A stretch of 64,000 bases of DNA from Myxococcus xanthus (GCF_900106535.1 NZ_FNOH01000006.1:124001-188000), one strand, 5' to 3'; counted from the stretch's first letter, positions 36,489 to 44,976 are shown. Notes: a model not told the origin generated them from the letters alone. Numbers and translations are program-made.

Positions 36489-36516
36489 TTGACAACTGCT
36501 CGACCTCGGATATTTT
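36489..36516 (+). promoter_or_regulatory. Candidate sigma-70 promoter of oar
   Basis: A perfect -35 TTGACA (36489-36494), a 16-bp spacer and a -10 TATTTT (36511-36516). Transcription would begin ~37 bp before the oar ATG, which has a GGAGGGG ribosome-binding site. The strong elements agree with the high abundance expected of Oar. Confidence 0.6.
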
Positions 36517-36559
36517 CCCGGGTCATTTTCACTTGCAGCCCACCTTGGAGGGGTCTGGT

Positions 36560-39500
36560 ATGCACTTGAACCGAGTGCTCCGGGAAACCGGAGTTGTTGT
36601 CGCCGCAGGTCTGCTGTACGGATCCGCGGCTTTCGCGCAGTCGAGCACGATCATCGGTACGGTGATCGACGCTCAGAGTCGGCAGCCTGCCGCTGACGTC
36701 GTTGTGACCGCCACCTCGCCCAACCTTCAGGGTGAGCAGACGGTCGTCACCGACGCGCAGGGTAACTACCGCATCCCCCAGTTGCCCCCCGGCGACTACA
36801 CCCTGCGGTTCGAGAAGGAGCAGTTCAAGCCGTACGCTCGTTCGGCCATCCAGCTGCGTCTCAACCGCACCATCCGCGTCAACGTGGAGCTGCTCCCCGA
36901 GGCGCTCGGTGAGGTGGTTGAGATCGTCGGCGCGCCCCCGACCATCGACGTGGGTTCCACGACGATGGGCGTGAACGTCGATCAGGAGTTCATCAAGCGC
37001 ATCGCCGTTGCGCGTCCGGGTGGCAAGGGCGGCGCGACCCGCTCCTTCGAGTCCCTGGCCGAGCTCGCGCCTGGCGCCCAGAACGACAACTACGGCGTGT
37101 CCATCAACGGCTCGACCTCGCCTGAGAACGGCTACGTGGTGGACGGCCTGTCCACGAACGACCCGGCCTTCGGCGTGAACGCCAGCCCGTTGAGCATCGA
37201 GTTCGTGCAGGACGTGAACATCATCACCGGCGGTTACATGCCGGAGTTCGGCCGGTCCACCGGCGGCGTCATCAACGCGGTCACCCGGTCGGGCTCCAAC
37301 GAGTTCCACGGCTCCGTGTTCGCGAACTGGACGCCGGGCACCCTCGAGGGTACCCGCAAGCAGATTCGTGAAGAGGGCACGGTCATCACCGGCCAGAACC
37401 AGCTGCAGAACCTGGGCGACTTCGGCGCCACCCTCGGTGGTCCGATCCTCAAGGACAAGCTGTGGTTCTTCGCCGGCTTCGCGCCGTCGTTCACCCGCTA
37501 CCAGCACACCCGCACGCTCAATGCGCTGCGCGTCGATGACGAAGGCAACACGATCAAGGACGAGACCGACTTCACGGTCGCGGACGCGATCCCCGGTTCC
37601 GCCAGGAAGTACTACGCCGACTCCCGTACCATTCAGTACATGGGTAAGTTGACGTACCTCATCAACCAGGACCACAACGTGTCGTTCGCCCTGAACGGTA
37701 CGCCGACCTCGACGGGTGGCCTTGGGAAGCTGAGCGTCAATCCCCAGTCGGGAGGCCTGCCGGGCGTGCTGGCTACCCGTCCGGGTGACTTCGGTCTTAC
37801 GGAGACGAAGGCCAACACGACGTCTCTGGCCCTGAAGTACGCCGGTGCCTTCGCGGACAAGAAGGTCCTCGTTGATGCGAACCTCGGCTGGTTCCACCAG
37901 ACCGCGTCCACCCTGCCGGGTGACGGCAGCAACCTGGGCGATCGCACGGGCCTGGCTGGCTACTCGCGGATGGTGTACACCACCCCGCGCGCGCTGACCC
38001 TGTTCGAAGCCCTGCCCGAAGGGCAGGAGGGTGCCTGCGGCAGCACGCCGGAAGAGCAACTGCTCCGCTGCCCGGTGACGGGCTACGGGGTGGGTGGCCC
38101 TGGCTTCATGAGCGACCAGACGCTGGATCGCTACCAGGCCAACGCGAAGGCCACCTACCTGCTGAACGCGCTGGGCACCCACGTGTTCAAGGCAGGCGTG
38201 GACGTCGAGTTGCTGTCGTTCGACCAGGTGAAGGCGTACGGCGGCGGCGTGTTCTTCCAGGAGGGTTCGAACTACGGGGTTGCTGGCCAGGGCCCCGCCG
38301 TGCACGATGCGCGTCGCTACGGGTATCAGACCGGTCCTGACTCTGCGGTGACGCAGTTCACCCAGGTTGCCAAGACGACCAGCACCACGGTCGGTGGCTT
38401 CCTCCAGGACTCCTGGTCCATCGCGAACCGGGTGACTCTGAACCTGGGCGTCCGCTACGACGTGCAGGCGCTCTACGGCGGCAATGGCGACCTCTCGCTG
38501 CTGCTCGGCAATCAGTGGTCGCCGCGTATCGGCGCCATCGTCGACCCGTTCGCCAACGGCCGCGCGAAGGTGTTCGTGAACTTCGCTCGTTACTACGAGC
38601 AGGTCCCGCTCAACCTGATGGACCGCGCGTTCCCGGGTGAGAACCGCATCTCCGCGCGTCGCTCCCTCGCGGAGCCGGGCCAGGGCACGGCGACCTCGTG
38701 CGACCCGTCCAGCTTCGAGAGCCAGCAGGCTACGTGCAACACCGACTCGAACCTGCTTGCCATTCCGGAGAGCAGCCGCAACGTGAACCGCTTCTACACG
38801 GGCGGCACGGTTGGCGGGACGCCGGTCGACCCGGACATCAAGGCCCAGTCCTCTGACGAAATCGTGGTCGGCGCCGAGTACGAAGTGCTGGCGAACACCC
38901 GCCTGGGTGCGAGCTACACGCACAAGGACATGAACTCGGTCATCGAGGACATGAGCCGCGACGACGGCAACACGTACTTCCTCGGTAACCCCGGCAGCGG
39001 CTTCGCCGGTGAGTTCCCGACGCCGGTTCGTAACTACGACAACGTCACCGTCTACCTGAACCGTACGTTCGCCGACGGCTGGCTCGCCCAGGCCAACTAC
39101 ACCTGGTCGCGCCTGTACGGTAACTATCCTGGTCTGTTCCGTCCTGAGACGGGCCAGCTCGACCCGAACATCCTCTCGGACTTCGACCTCATCGAGCTCC
39201 TGGAGAACCGCACGGGTCTGCTGCCGTTCGACCGCACGCACCAGATCAAGGTCTTCGGTGCGAAGGAGTTCAACATCTCGAACGCCCTGTCGGCGAGCGT
39301 GGGTGTCTCCTACCGCGGTAGCTCTGGTACGCCGATCAACTACTGGGGTAGCCACTGGGCCTACCTCCAGGACGAGTCCTTCGTCCTCCCCCGTGGCGCT
39401 GGCGGCCGTACGCCGTGGATCAACACCATCGACTCCAACATTGGCGTGAACTACCGCGTCAGCAAGGACAGCGTGGTGTCGTTCACCCTGGACGTGTTCA

Positions 39501-39745
39501 ACCTCTTCAACTTCCAGGGCGTGAACACGGTCGACCAGACGTACACCCTGCGCGACATCAAGCCCATCCCGGGTGGCACGCCTGCGGACCTGGAGAACCT
39601 CCCGGGCCGCGTGGAGTTCCAGGACCAGGCGCCGCGTGACGAGCCCTTCGGCAGTGTCGACGGCGACGTGAACAAGAACTTCAAGAACCCGCTCTCGTAC
39701 CAGGCGCCCCGTCAGGTCCGCTTCGGCATCCGGTACACGTTCTAA
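36560..39745 (+). CDS. oar: Oar-type TonB-dependent outer-membrane transporter
   Basis: 1061 aa, the length I recall for M. xanthus Oar. Signal peptide 1-26 (cleavage after AFA). Residues ~30-100 form a carboxypeptidase-regulatory-like beta-sandwich (GTVIDAQSRQPAADVVVTAT and GNYRIPQLPPGDYTLRFEK). Residues ~125-265 form the plug (GYVVDGLSTNDPAFGVNAS and GGVINAVTRSGSNEFHGS). The remainder is a 22-strand-type barrel ending FGIRYTF with the terminal Phe of BAM substrates. Oar was first described as a ~115-kDa outer-membrane protein needed for development and was later shown to be required for secretion of the protease PopC, an export role for a transporter class normally used for import. Strong promoter and ribosome-binding site. 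A lipoprotein gene follows 36 bp later; the cognate tonB-exbBDD is divergent. Confidence 0.95.
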   Translation: MHLNRVLRETGVVVAAGLLYGSAAFAQSSTIIGTVIDAQSRQPAADVVVTATSPNLQGEQTVVTDAQGNYRIPQLPPGDYTLRFEKEQFKPYARSAIQLRLNRTIRVNVELLPEALGEVVEIVGAPPTIDVGSTTMGVNVDQEFIKRIAVARPGGKGGATRSFESLAELAPGAQNDNYGVSINGSTSPENGYVVDGLSTNDPAFGVNASPLSIEFVQDVNIITGGYMPEFGRSTGGVINAVTRSGSNEFHGSVFANWTPGTLEGTRKQIREEGTVITGQNQLQNLGDFGATLGGPILKDKLWFFAGFAPSFTRYQHTRTLNALRVDDEGNTIKDETDFTVADAIPGSARKYYADSRTIQYMGKLTYLINQDHNVSFALNGTPTSTGGLGKLSVNPQSGGLPGVLATRPGDFGLTETKANTTSLALKYAGAFADKKVLVDANLGWFHQTASTLPGDGSNLGDRTGLAGYSRMVYTTPRALTLFEALPEGQEGACGSTPEEQLLRCPVTGYGVGGPGFMSDQTLDRYQANAKATYLLNALGTHVFKAGVDVELLSFDQVKAYGGGVFFQEGSNYGVAGQGPAVHDARRYGYQTGPDSAVTQFTQVAKTTSTTVGGFLQDSWSIANRVTLNLGVRYDVQALYGGNGDLSLLLGNQWSPRIGAIVDPFANGRAKVFVNFARYYEQVPLNLMDRAFPGENRISARRSLAEPGQGTATSCDPSSFESQQATCNTDSNLLAIPESSRNVNRFYTGGTVGGTPVDPDIKAQSSDEIVVGAEYEVLANTRLGASYTHKDMNSVIEDMSRDDGNTYFLGNPGSGFAGEFPTPVRNYDNVTVYLNRTFADGWLAQANYTWSRLYGNYPGLFRPETGQLDPNILSDFDLIELLENRTGLLPFDRTHQIKVFGAKEFNISNALSASVGVSYRGSSGTPINYWGSHWAYLQDESFVLPRGAGGRTPWINTIDSNIGVNYRVSKDSVVSFTLDVFNLFNFQGVNTVDQTYTLRDIKPIPGGTPADLENLPGRVEFQDQAPRDEPFGSVDGDVNKNFKNPLSYQAPRQVRFGIRYTF

Positions 39746-39781
39746 TCCCAGGCCCAGTCACGGAATCGGAACATCAGTCAC

Positions 39782-40492
39782 ATGACCAAGAACATCGTCA
39801 ATACTGCGTTGGTTCTCGTGGGCGCGGGAAGCCTGCTGACGGGCTGCAACTTCGAACAACCTGAGACCAACTGCTTCGTGCAGGAGTCGCCCAGCTGGGC
39901 GGTGAAGTACGACGTCGTGGATTCCCCCAAGGACGCGAATGGCGACGAGTGCACCACGACTGCGCCGCTCGTGGAGTTGATGGGTGTCTACAAGTACGTG
40001 AACCCGGAGACGGGGGCCGCGCAGCTCGCACTTCGTCCCGCGACTCTGGCGAGCCGCGCGATTGCTGACACGACGACCACGTCGGCGGATCAGACTTCGC
40101 TCGGTTCTCTGGACACCGAACCCAAGGACCATGGCTTCTGCCACGCGAACGACTTCGCTCCTGCGTTCGTCAACGTGGCGGCCTCGGATACTGCGGCGGC
40201 GAACACCATCCGCTACGAGTTCACTAATGTTCGCGTGTACTCGGCGGCTGTGGCGCCGGGAACCCAGTTCACGGGCGAGCTCAAGTACACCAGCAATGGT
40301 TGCACTTCGTCCTACGTGATGCGCGCTGTGTGGCCGCCCGCACCGTGCGATACCGCCTCGACGGAGCCCGCAGAGAACTGCGGTGTGGGGTCCGGCCTGA
40401 ACCCGGAATTCGCCGTGGTGTGCCAGCCGACCAGCGCGACTGGAACCACGGGCTACTGCGTGCCGGCGGGTGACATCCCGTCGTTCAAGTAG
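39782..40492 (+). CDS. Cys-rich outer-membrane or periplasmic lipoprotein linked to oar
   Basis: 236 aa. A clear lipobox LLTGC gives lipidation at Cys22, followed by Asn-Phe, not Asp, so outer-membrane sorting is plausible. The mature part has eight further cysteines (TNCFV, DECTT, GFCHA, NGCTS, APCDT, ENCGV, VVCQP and GYCVP), probably four disulfides, and a beta-rich profile. It is 36 bp downstream of oar on the same strand with no terminator between, and a strong hairpin follows it, so oar and this gene probably form one transcript. By analogy with surface lipoproteins that partner TonB-dependent transporters (SusD, TbpB), it could cap Oar or present its substrate; there is no sequence similarity to those families. 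Confidence 0.85.
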   Translation: MTKNIVNTALVLVGAGSLLTGCNFEQPETNCFVQESPSWAVKYDVVDSPKDANGDECTTTAPLVELMGVYKYVNPETGAAQLALRPATLASRAIADTTTTSADQTSLGSLDTEPKDHGFCHANDFAPAFVNVAASDTAAANTIRYEFTNVRVYSAAVAPGTQFTGELKYTSNGCTSSYVMRAVWPPAPCDTASTEPAENCGVGSGLNPEFAVVCQPTSATGTTGYCVPAGDIPSFK

Positions 40493-40515
40493 TCGAACAA
40501 GTCGTCTGCTGAACC

Positions 40516-40538
40516 GCGCCACCCCACCTGGGTGGCGC
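40516..40538 (+). terminator. Strong hairpin after the oar operon
   Basis: A perfect 9-bp stem, GCGCCACCC (40516-40524) with GGGTGGCGC (40530-40538), closes a 5-nt loop (CACCT), 23 bp after the lipoprotein stop. No U-tract follows, so it would be Rho-assisted or act as an RNA 3'-end stabiliser. Confidence 0.6.
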
Positions 40539-40542
40539 ACCT

Positions 40543-40588
40543 CGGCCCCGGCGGTCTCTCCCCACATGGGAGTGGCTGACCGGGGCCG
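40543..40588 (+). promoter_or_regulatory. Second inverted repeat upstream of the radical SAM gene
   Basis: CGGCCCCGG (40543-40551) pairs with CCGGGGCCG (40580-40588). Inside are GGTC/GACC and the palindrome CCCACATGGG, so a complex nested fold is possible. It lies between the oar-operon hairpin and the next start and could be a tandem terminator or a leader element of the radical SAM gene. Confidence 0.45.
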
Positions 40589-40623
40589 CGGTGTTTAAAA
40601 GGCTGGACCTGTACTGGAGACAC

Positions 40624-42168
40624 ATGGAGGGCCGTTACTCACTCATCGAGCGCGTTCGCAGCTTGCTAGCGGACGAACAGGGCACGCTGCACAAGGCGGC
40701 GCCCTACCGGGTGGCCCTCTGCTACCCCAGCCCCTACCACGTGGGCATGAGCTCGCTCGGCTACCAGGCCATCTACCGTGAAATCCACGAGCATCCTGGC
40801 GCGACGGCCGAGCGCGTCTTCCTTCCGGATGACGTGGACGCCTTCAAGCGCACCCGGACGCCGCTCTTCACCTGGGAGTCCCAGGTCCCTGTCGCCGACT
40901 TCGACATGCTGGCCTTCTCCGTGGCCTATGAGCTGGAGCTGACGGGGCTCTTCTCCATGTTGGAGCTGACGGGCATCCCGCTCCTGGCGGAGGAGCGCCA
41001 GGATGGCCGCTATCCGCTCGTGGTGGGCGGCGGGCCGTTGACGTTCTCCAACCCGGATCCGCTGGAGCCCTTCGTGGACGTGCTCGTCCAGGGCGAGGCG
41101 GAGGATTTGATCCACCTGCTGGTGGAGGCCGCGGCGACCATGGAGCGCGAGGCCCTCCTGGCGCACCTGGCGCGCATCCCGGGCTTCCGCGTGCCCGGGC
41201 GGGGCGGAGCGCGGTACCACGTGGCCAAGGCCACGGATTCACGGCTGCCTGCTCGGTCGCAAATCGTGACACCGAACACCGAGCTGCGCTCGATGTTCCT
41301 CATCGAGCCGGAGCGGGGCTGCTCCCGGGGCTGCCATTACTGCGTCATGCGGCGCACCACGAACGGGGGCATGCGCACGGTGCCGCCGGAGCGGATCCTG
41401 TCCCTGATTCCGGAGCATGCCCGCCGGGTGGGGCTGGTGGGCGCGGCGGTGACGGACCATCCGCGCATCGTCGAGTTGCTCCGGACGATTGTGGAGTCCG
41501 GCCGTGAGGTGGGGGTGTCCTCCCTGCGCGCGGACCGGCTGACCCAGGAGCTGGTGGATCAGCTCCGGCGCGGAGGGGCCACCAACCTCACGGTGGCGGC
41601 GGACGGTCCGTCACAGCGCCTGCGGGACATGGTGGACCGGAAGCACTCGGAGGAACAGATTGTCCGGGCCGCGACCTTCGCTCGTACGGCGGGGATGAAG
41701 CAGCTCAAGGTGTACAACGTCGTGGGTCTGCCGACCGAAGAGGACGCGGACATCGACGAGCTCATCCGCTTCACCAGCGAGCTGTCCCGCATCCTACCGG
41801 TGGCGCTGGGCGTGGCGCCTTTCGTGGCCAAGCGCAACACGCCGTTGGATGGCGCTCCCTTCATGGGCATTCGCGAGGTGGAGGGGCGGCTGGAGCGACT
41901 GCGCAAGGGGCTCCGGGGGCGCGCCGAGGTGCGCCCGACGTCCGCGCGTTGGGCCTGGGTGGAGTACATGCTGGCCCAGTGCGGTCCGGAGGCGGGGCTG
42001 GCGGCCATGGATGCCTGGAAGGCCGGAGGGAACTTCGCGGCCTGGAAGCGGGCCTTCGACGCCCGGGAGTGTGAGCCGTACCTGGCCCGGCGGGTGGAGG
42101 ACGGTCGGCGCAACCCCGTCCTGTGGCCCACCGTGCCGAGGACCGCGCCCCCGGCGTCCGCCGCCTGA
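40624..42168 (+). CDS. Radical SAM protein (TIGR03960-like, B12-binding-type)
   Basis: 514 aa from ATG 40624, which has a well-placed GGAG; a GTG at 40591 would add 11 residues. The N-terminal half resembles a cobalamin-binding-type Rossmann domain (VALCYPSPYHVGMSSLGYQA and LVVGGGPLTFSNPDPLEPF, then DVLVQGEAED). The radical SAM core starts FLIEPERGCSRGCHYC, with the CxxxCxxC cluster motif for the [4Fe-4S] that cleaves S-adenosylmethionine. KVYNVVGLPTEED is the typical later strand. The canonical cobalamin DxHxxG motif is not obvious, so B12 binding is uncertain. The layout matches TIGR03960-type proteins, often paired with a TIGR03936 protein (absent here). Substrate unknown. Confidence 0.88.
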   Translation: MEGRYSLIERVRSLLADEQGTLHKAAPYRVALCYPSPYHVGMSSLGYQAIYREIHEHPGATAERVFLPDDVDAFKRTRTPLFTWESQVPVADFDMLAFSVAYELELTGLFSMLELTGIPLLAEERQDGRYPLVVGGGPLTFSNPDPLEPFVDVLVQGEAEDLIHLLVEAAATMEREALLAHLARIPGFRVPGRGGARYHVAKATDSRLPARSQIVTPNTELRSMFLIEPERGCSRGCHYCVMRRTTNGGMRTVPPERILSLIPEHARRVGLVGAAVTDHPRIVELLRTIVESGREVGVSSLRADRLTQELVDQLRRGGATNLTVAADGPSQRLRDMVDRKHSEEQIVRAATFARTAGMKQLKVYNVVGLPTEEDADIDELIRFTSELSRILPVALGVAPFVAKRNTPLDGAPFMGIREVEGRLERLRKGLRGRAEVRPTSARWAWVEYMLAQCGPEAGLAAMDAWKAGGNFAAWKRAFDARECEPYLARRVEDGRRNPVLWPTVPRTAPPASAA

Positions 42169-42264
42169 CGTGGGATTGCACGTGGTGGTGCACGTCCGCC
42201 CCGGCTTCCGCTAGAAGGCCGCTTGGCGCGCCGATGGCCGGCGTCCAGGGCAGCGGAGATCCAG

Positions 42265-43176
42265 GTGAGCACGCAGCGAGTGGACAAGTCGTGGCAGCAG
42301 AAGGGCCTGAAGGAGTACTCGACGGAGGCCCTGCTCGGGACGCTCGGCCATTACGGCATTGCCGTGGGCGAGGACGACTTCCGCAAGCTGGCGGAGACGG
42401 CCTTCCCGCTGGGCATTGCCCAGCAGTGGCGGCCGCAGTGGAAGGGCACCGGCCCCTTCAAGGACTTCGCTGTGGCGGCGGCAGTGGAGCTGTGGAGCCG
42501 CTGGCTGCCGGACCGCGTGGCGCCCATGGAGATGGCCGACACGCTGGCGAACCTGATGCAGCAACTGTCGTTCCTGTTGGGTGGGCGGCAGGACGCGGCG
42601 GTGGACGCCGCCTTCGAGAAGATGAACGCGGTGCGCGCGAAGATGCCGCTCGACGAGAAGGGTGCGCCGCAGGAGCGCTTCATGCGCGAGGCGCTGGCGC
42701 CCTTCACGGAGAAGCAGGCCGAAATCTTCGACAGCCTCGCGGAGGCGCTGGCGTCGTCGGGCCACGTGGGCCACGCGGAGTCTTTCGCGGACCTGGAGGA
42801 GTTCCTCCTGCCGGACCGCCGTGGAATCTCGCGGGCCATCGTCCGCGCGGCGAAGGGCGAGCTGCAGCCCGCCACCGAGGACATGGTGAAGCTCACCGAG
42901 GACACCGAGCGCTCCCCCATCGCACGCCTGCTGGCGGTGGACGGCCTCATCCACATCAAGGCGCACGGTCAGGCGGCGGCCGCGGCCCGCACGCTGCTCG
43001 CGGCGGCGGAGAATGGCGGTGACCTGCACCTCGCGCTGGACCTCGTCCCCCGCCTGGAGCACGTCTACAAGGCGCAGAACGACCGCGAGTCGCTGCTGGA
43101 GCTGATGGGCATCTCCGAGCGCCTGGAGGCGGCCCACGACAAGATTCACCCCGGCCACCGCCGTCACCGTCACTGA
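42265..43176 (+). CDS. Uncharacterised helical protein
   Basis: 303 aa from GTG 42265 (GGAG upstream; a longer frame starts at 42223). No signal peptide or membrane helix. The profile is all-helical, with stretches such as EALLGTLGHYGIAVGEDDF, ADTLANLMQQLSFLLGGRQD and RLLAVDGLIHIKAHGQAAAA that suggest a repeat-type helical scaffold (HEAT/TPR-like). It ends in a His-rich cluster (HPGHRRHRH) that could bind metal. I recognise no family. A very strong hairpin follows the stop. Confidence 0.75.
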   Translation: MSTQRVDKSWQQKGLKEYSTEALLGTLGHYGIAVGEDDFRKLAETAFPLGIAQQWRPQWKGTGPFKDFAVAAAVELWSRWLPDRVAPMEMADTLANLMQQLSFLLGGRQDAAVDAAFEKMNAVRAKMPLDEKGAPQERFMREALAPFTEKQAEIFDSLAEALASSGHVGHAESFADLEEFLLPDRRGISRAIVRAAKGELQPATEDMVKLTEDTERSPIARLLAVDGLIHIKAHGQAAAAARTLLAAAENGGDLHLALDLVPRLEHVYKAQNDRESLLELMGISERLEAAHDKIHPGHRRHRH

Positions 43177-43185
43177 GGCACGCGC

Positions 43186-43216
43186 GTGACAGGGGGCCTG
43201 CGTGGCCTCCTGTCAC
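43186..43216. terminator. 13-bp hairpin between converging genes
   Basis: 5' arm 43186-43198 and 3' arm 43204-43216 pair over 13 bp (one G-U), with a TGCGT loop. It starts 10 bp after the stop of the 42265 gene. This is the most stable stem seen in the window and can serve both converging transcripts. Confidence 0.7.
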
Positions 43217-43240
43217 AGCCCGTGGGAAGAGGGGCCCGTC

Positions 43241-43281
43241 CGCGGCTCCGCGCCCAGGAAAGAGGGTGCCAGGGAGCCGCG
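43241..43281. terminator. Second hairpin between converging genes
   Basis: CGCGGCTCC (43241-43249) pairs with GGAGCCGCG (43273-43281) across a 23-nt loop, just beyond the stop of the leftward gene at 43298. It is a probable terminator of that gene. Confidence 0.5.
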
Positions 43282-43297
43282 CTTCCACCCCTTCGTC

Positions 43298-43879
43298 CTA
43301 GCCGTTCGACTCCTGTCCCTGAGGAGATTCGGAGGTGGGCGGCACCTCTTCCTCCACGTCCTTCGCGCCACCCCGGCGCTTCAGCGGAACGCGAAGCACG
43401 CCGGGGACACCTTCCGCCACGTCTCGCACGGAAACCACGGCGCCCACGGTGGTGTAGCGGATGGCGCCCGTCTGCGTGAAGGCGTGCTTGAGCGGGTACT
43501 CCTTCGCCCGGGGAAGGAACCACTCGCGCGCCGCCTTCATGGGCACGACGTGCAGCTCTCCCTGCGAGAGGAAGACGTACACCAGCAGGTCCGCACCGCT
43601 GTAGAGGAAGCAGCCCGGGGTGTCCTTCTCCAGGTTGGACACCAACTCGAAGAAGTAGCGGCGGCGGGTGGCGTTGCGGTCGCCCTTCACCTCGATGCCG
43701 CGCACCTCTCCCGAGGGGAGCTCCCAGAGCAGGTCCACACCCCGGTGCTGGAAGCGCGGGTCCAACTGCACGTCATGCACGCGCGAGCCCGGCTCCGTCT
43801 CCAACATCCATGCGCGGGCGTGCTGCACGGCGCGGTCCGCCGCGCTCTGCACGCCGCGCATGCTGAAGCTTCGTGCCAT
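43298..43879 (-). CDS. Uncharacterised protein with PD-(D/E)XK nuclease-like core
   Basis: 193 aa. After an N-terminal helix (AADRAVQHARAWMLE), the segment GVDLLWELPSGEVRGIEVKG has Asp49 followed by Glu63-x-Lys65, spaced as in the PD-(D/E)XK restriction-endonuclease-like superfamily (compare the YraN/Mrr pattern of an Asp-strand, then a turn and ExK strand). Then come helix RRRYFFELVSN, a strand GCFLYSGADLLVYVFL, and a C-terminal part (YPLKHAFTQTGAIRYTT) ending in an acidic disordered tail. The fold assignment is by pattern only. It could be a nuclease or a non-enzymatic relative. The gene is 6 bp downstream of the DUF4920 gene in the same direction. Confidence 0.7.
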   Translation of the reverse strand: MARSFSMRGVQSAADRAVQHARAWMLETEPGSRVHDVQLDPRFQHRGVDLLWELPSGEVRGIEVKGDRNATRRRYFFELVSNLEKDTPGCFLYSGADLLVYVFLSQGELHVVPMKAAREWFLPRAKEYPLKHAFTQTGAIRYTTVGAVVSVRDVAEGVPGVLRVPLKRRGGAKDVEEEVPPTSESPQGQESNG

Positions 43880-43885
43880 GTCGTC

Positions 43886-44446
43886 TCAGCGGCGCAGTTC
43901 GACGCCCGTGGCCACCAACTGCACCTCACGCGGCTTGCCATCGGCGCCGCGGGGGACGATGGCGCCCTCCGACTCGTAGTGCTGGGCGCGGCTGTCGGTC
44001 AGCTCGGCCACCTTCAGCACGCCTTCCACACGCGCCTGCGCGCCCGCGGAGTCCAGGGGGACGAAGAAGCCGTAGTCCTTGAACGTCACGCGCACGCCCG
44101 GGCCCTTGTCCTGGCCGTTCGCCGCCAGCTCCATCCAGCAGCCCTTGCGCTCACACGCCTTGCGCACCTGCCCCTCGAGCAGCACCGTCTTGCCGTCATG
44201 AGCCTGCGGCTTGGCCAGCACGTCCGCGAGCTTCACCGCCTTGGCGCCCTTGAGGGGCTCGCCGCGGGTGAGCTTCCAGCCATCGGGCGCGCCTTCGGCC
44301 TTGGGCGCGGTCTGCGCCTGCGGAGCGGGCGGGTGGTGGCAGTCGGCCTCGGCGGCCTTGCCCGCCTTGGCGGACGACTTGTCACCCGCAGCGGCAACCA
44401 GGGGAACGGCGACCAGCAGCATCAGGGACGTGCGGAGCGTGTTCAT
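43886..44446 (-). CDS. DUF4920-type exported protein
   Basis: 186 aa from ATG 44446 with GGGG just before it. N-terminal signal peptide (MNTLRTSLMLLVAVPLVAAA), a short Ala/Pro/His linker, then a DUF4920-like domain: LADVLAKPQAHDGKTVLLEG, VRKACERKGCWMEL (conserved C-x4-C) and VRVTFKDYGFFVPLDSAG. It ends with VEGVLKVAELTDSRAQHY. The domain is an OB-fold-like periplasmic module found with metal- or redox-linked proteins; the paired Cys could bind metal or form a disulfide. Function unknown. Confidence 0.8.
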   Translation of the reverse strand: MNTLRTSLMLLVAVPLVAAAGDKSSAKAGKAAEADCHHPPAPQAQTAPKAEGAPDGWKLTRGEPLKGAKAVKLADVLAKPQAHDGKTVLLEGQVRKACERKGCWMELAANGQDKGPGVRVTFKDYGFFVPLDSAGAQARVEGVLKVAELTDSRAQHYESEGAIVPRGADGKPREVQLVATGVELRR

Positions 44447-44534
44447 ACCCCGTCCGCTTAGCCAAAAGTCTTTGCTCCGGCAAGGCGACCCCCGTACTAA
44501 AGTCCATCCATTCGCACACGCTGAGGAGGTGCGC

Positions 44535-44966
44535 TTGAAGGTCGTCATCCCTCCCCGCAACCGCCGTTTCAGCACCGTGGACGCCATGGGGCTCGCCGGC
44601 GTGGTGGGGCTGCTCGTGGCGCGCTACATCCCGGTGGCCCGCATCATCCCCTTCTGGGGCTGTGTGCTCAGGGAGCAGACCGGGTGGCCCTGCCTCGGCT
44701 GCGGTCTGACGCGCGTGGCCGACCGGGTGTCCCACCTCAACTTCGCCGGCGCCTGGGAGGCCAACCCCCTGGGAACGGTGGCGGCCATCGTGTTCGCGCT
44801 GGCGGCGGTGGTCATGGTGCTGCACCTGGTGTTCGCGATGCCCATCCCCCAGGTGGAACTCTCCCCCCGCGAGTGGAGCGTCCTGGGCGTCGTGACGCCC
44901 ATCATCATCCTGGTCAATTACGCCTACGTGGTGGTGAAGACGCGCTTCCCCCACCTGCTGCTGTAG
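44535..44966 (+). CDS. DUF2752 membrane protein
   Basis: 143 aa starting at TTG 44535, five bases after a strong GAGGAGG ribosome-binding site; no ATG/GTG is better placed. It has three membrane helices and the DUF2752 motif WPCLGCGLTRV (CPLCGLTR in the family), which places two cysteines at a membrane face. DUF2752 proteins are small membrane proteins of unknown function. The stop lies 10 bp before plsY, so the two are probably an operon. Confidence 0.85.
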   Translation: MKVVIPPRNRRFSTVDAMGLAGVVGLLVARYIPVARIIPFWGCVLREQTGWPCLGCGLTRVADRVSHLNFAGAWEANPLGTVAAIVFALAAVVMVLHLVFAMPIPQVELSPREWSVLGVVTPIIILVNYAYVVVKTRFPHLLL

Positions 44967-44976
44967 CCTCTGCGTC

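Noticed and set aside
36416-39355. 979-codon minus-strand open frame opposite oar
   Set aside because: Val/Arg/Leu/Gly-rich translation without recognisable motifs. The plus strand encodes a full TonB-dependent transporter with signal peptide, promoter and ribosome-binding site.
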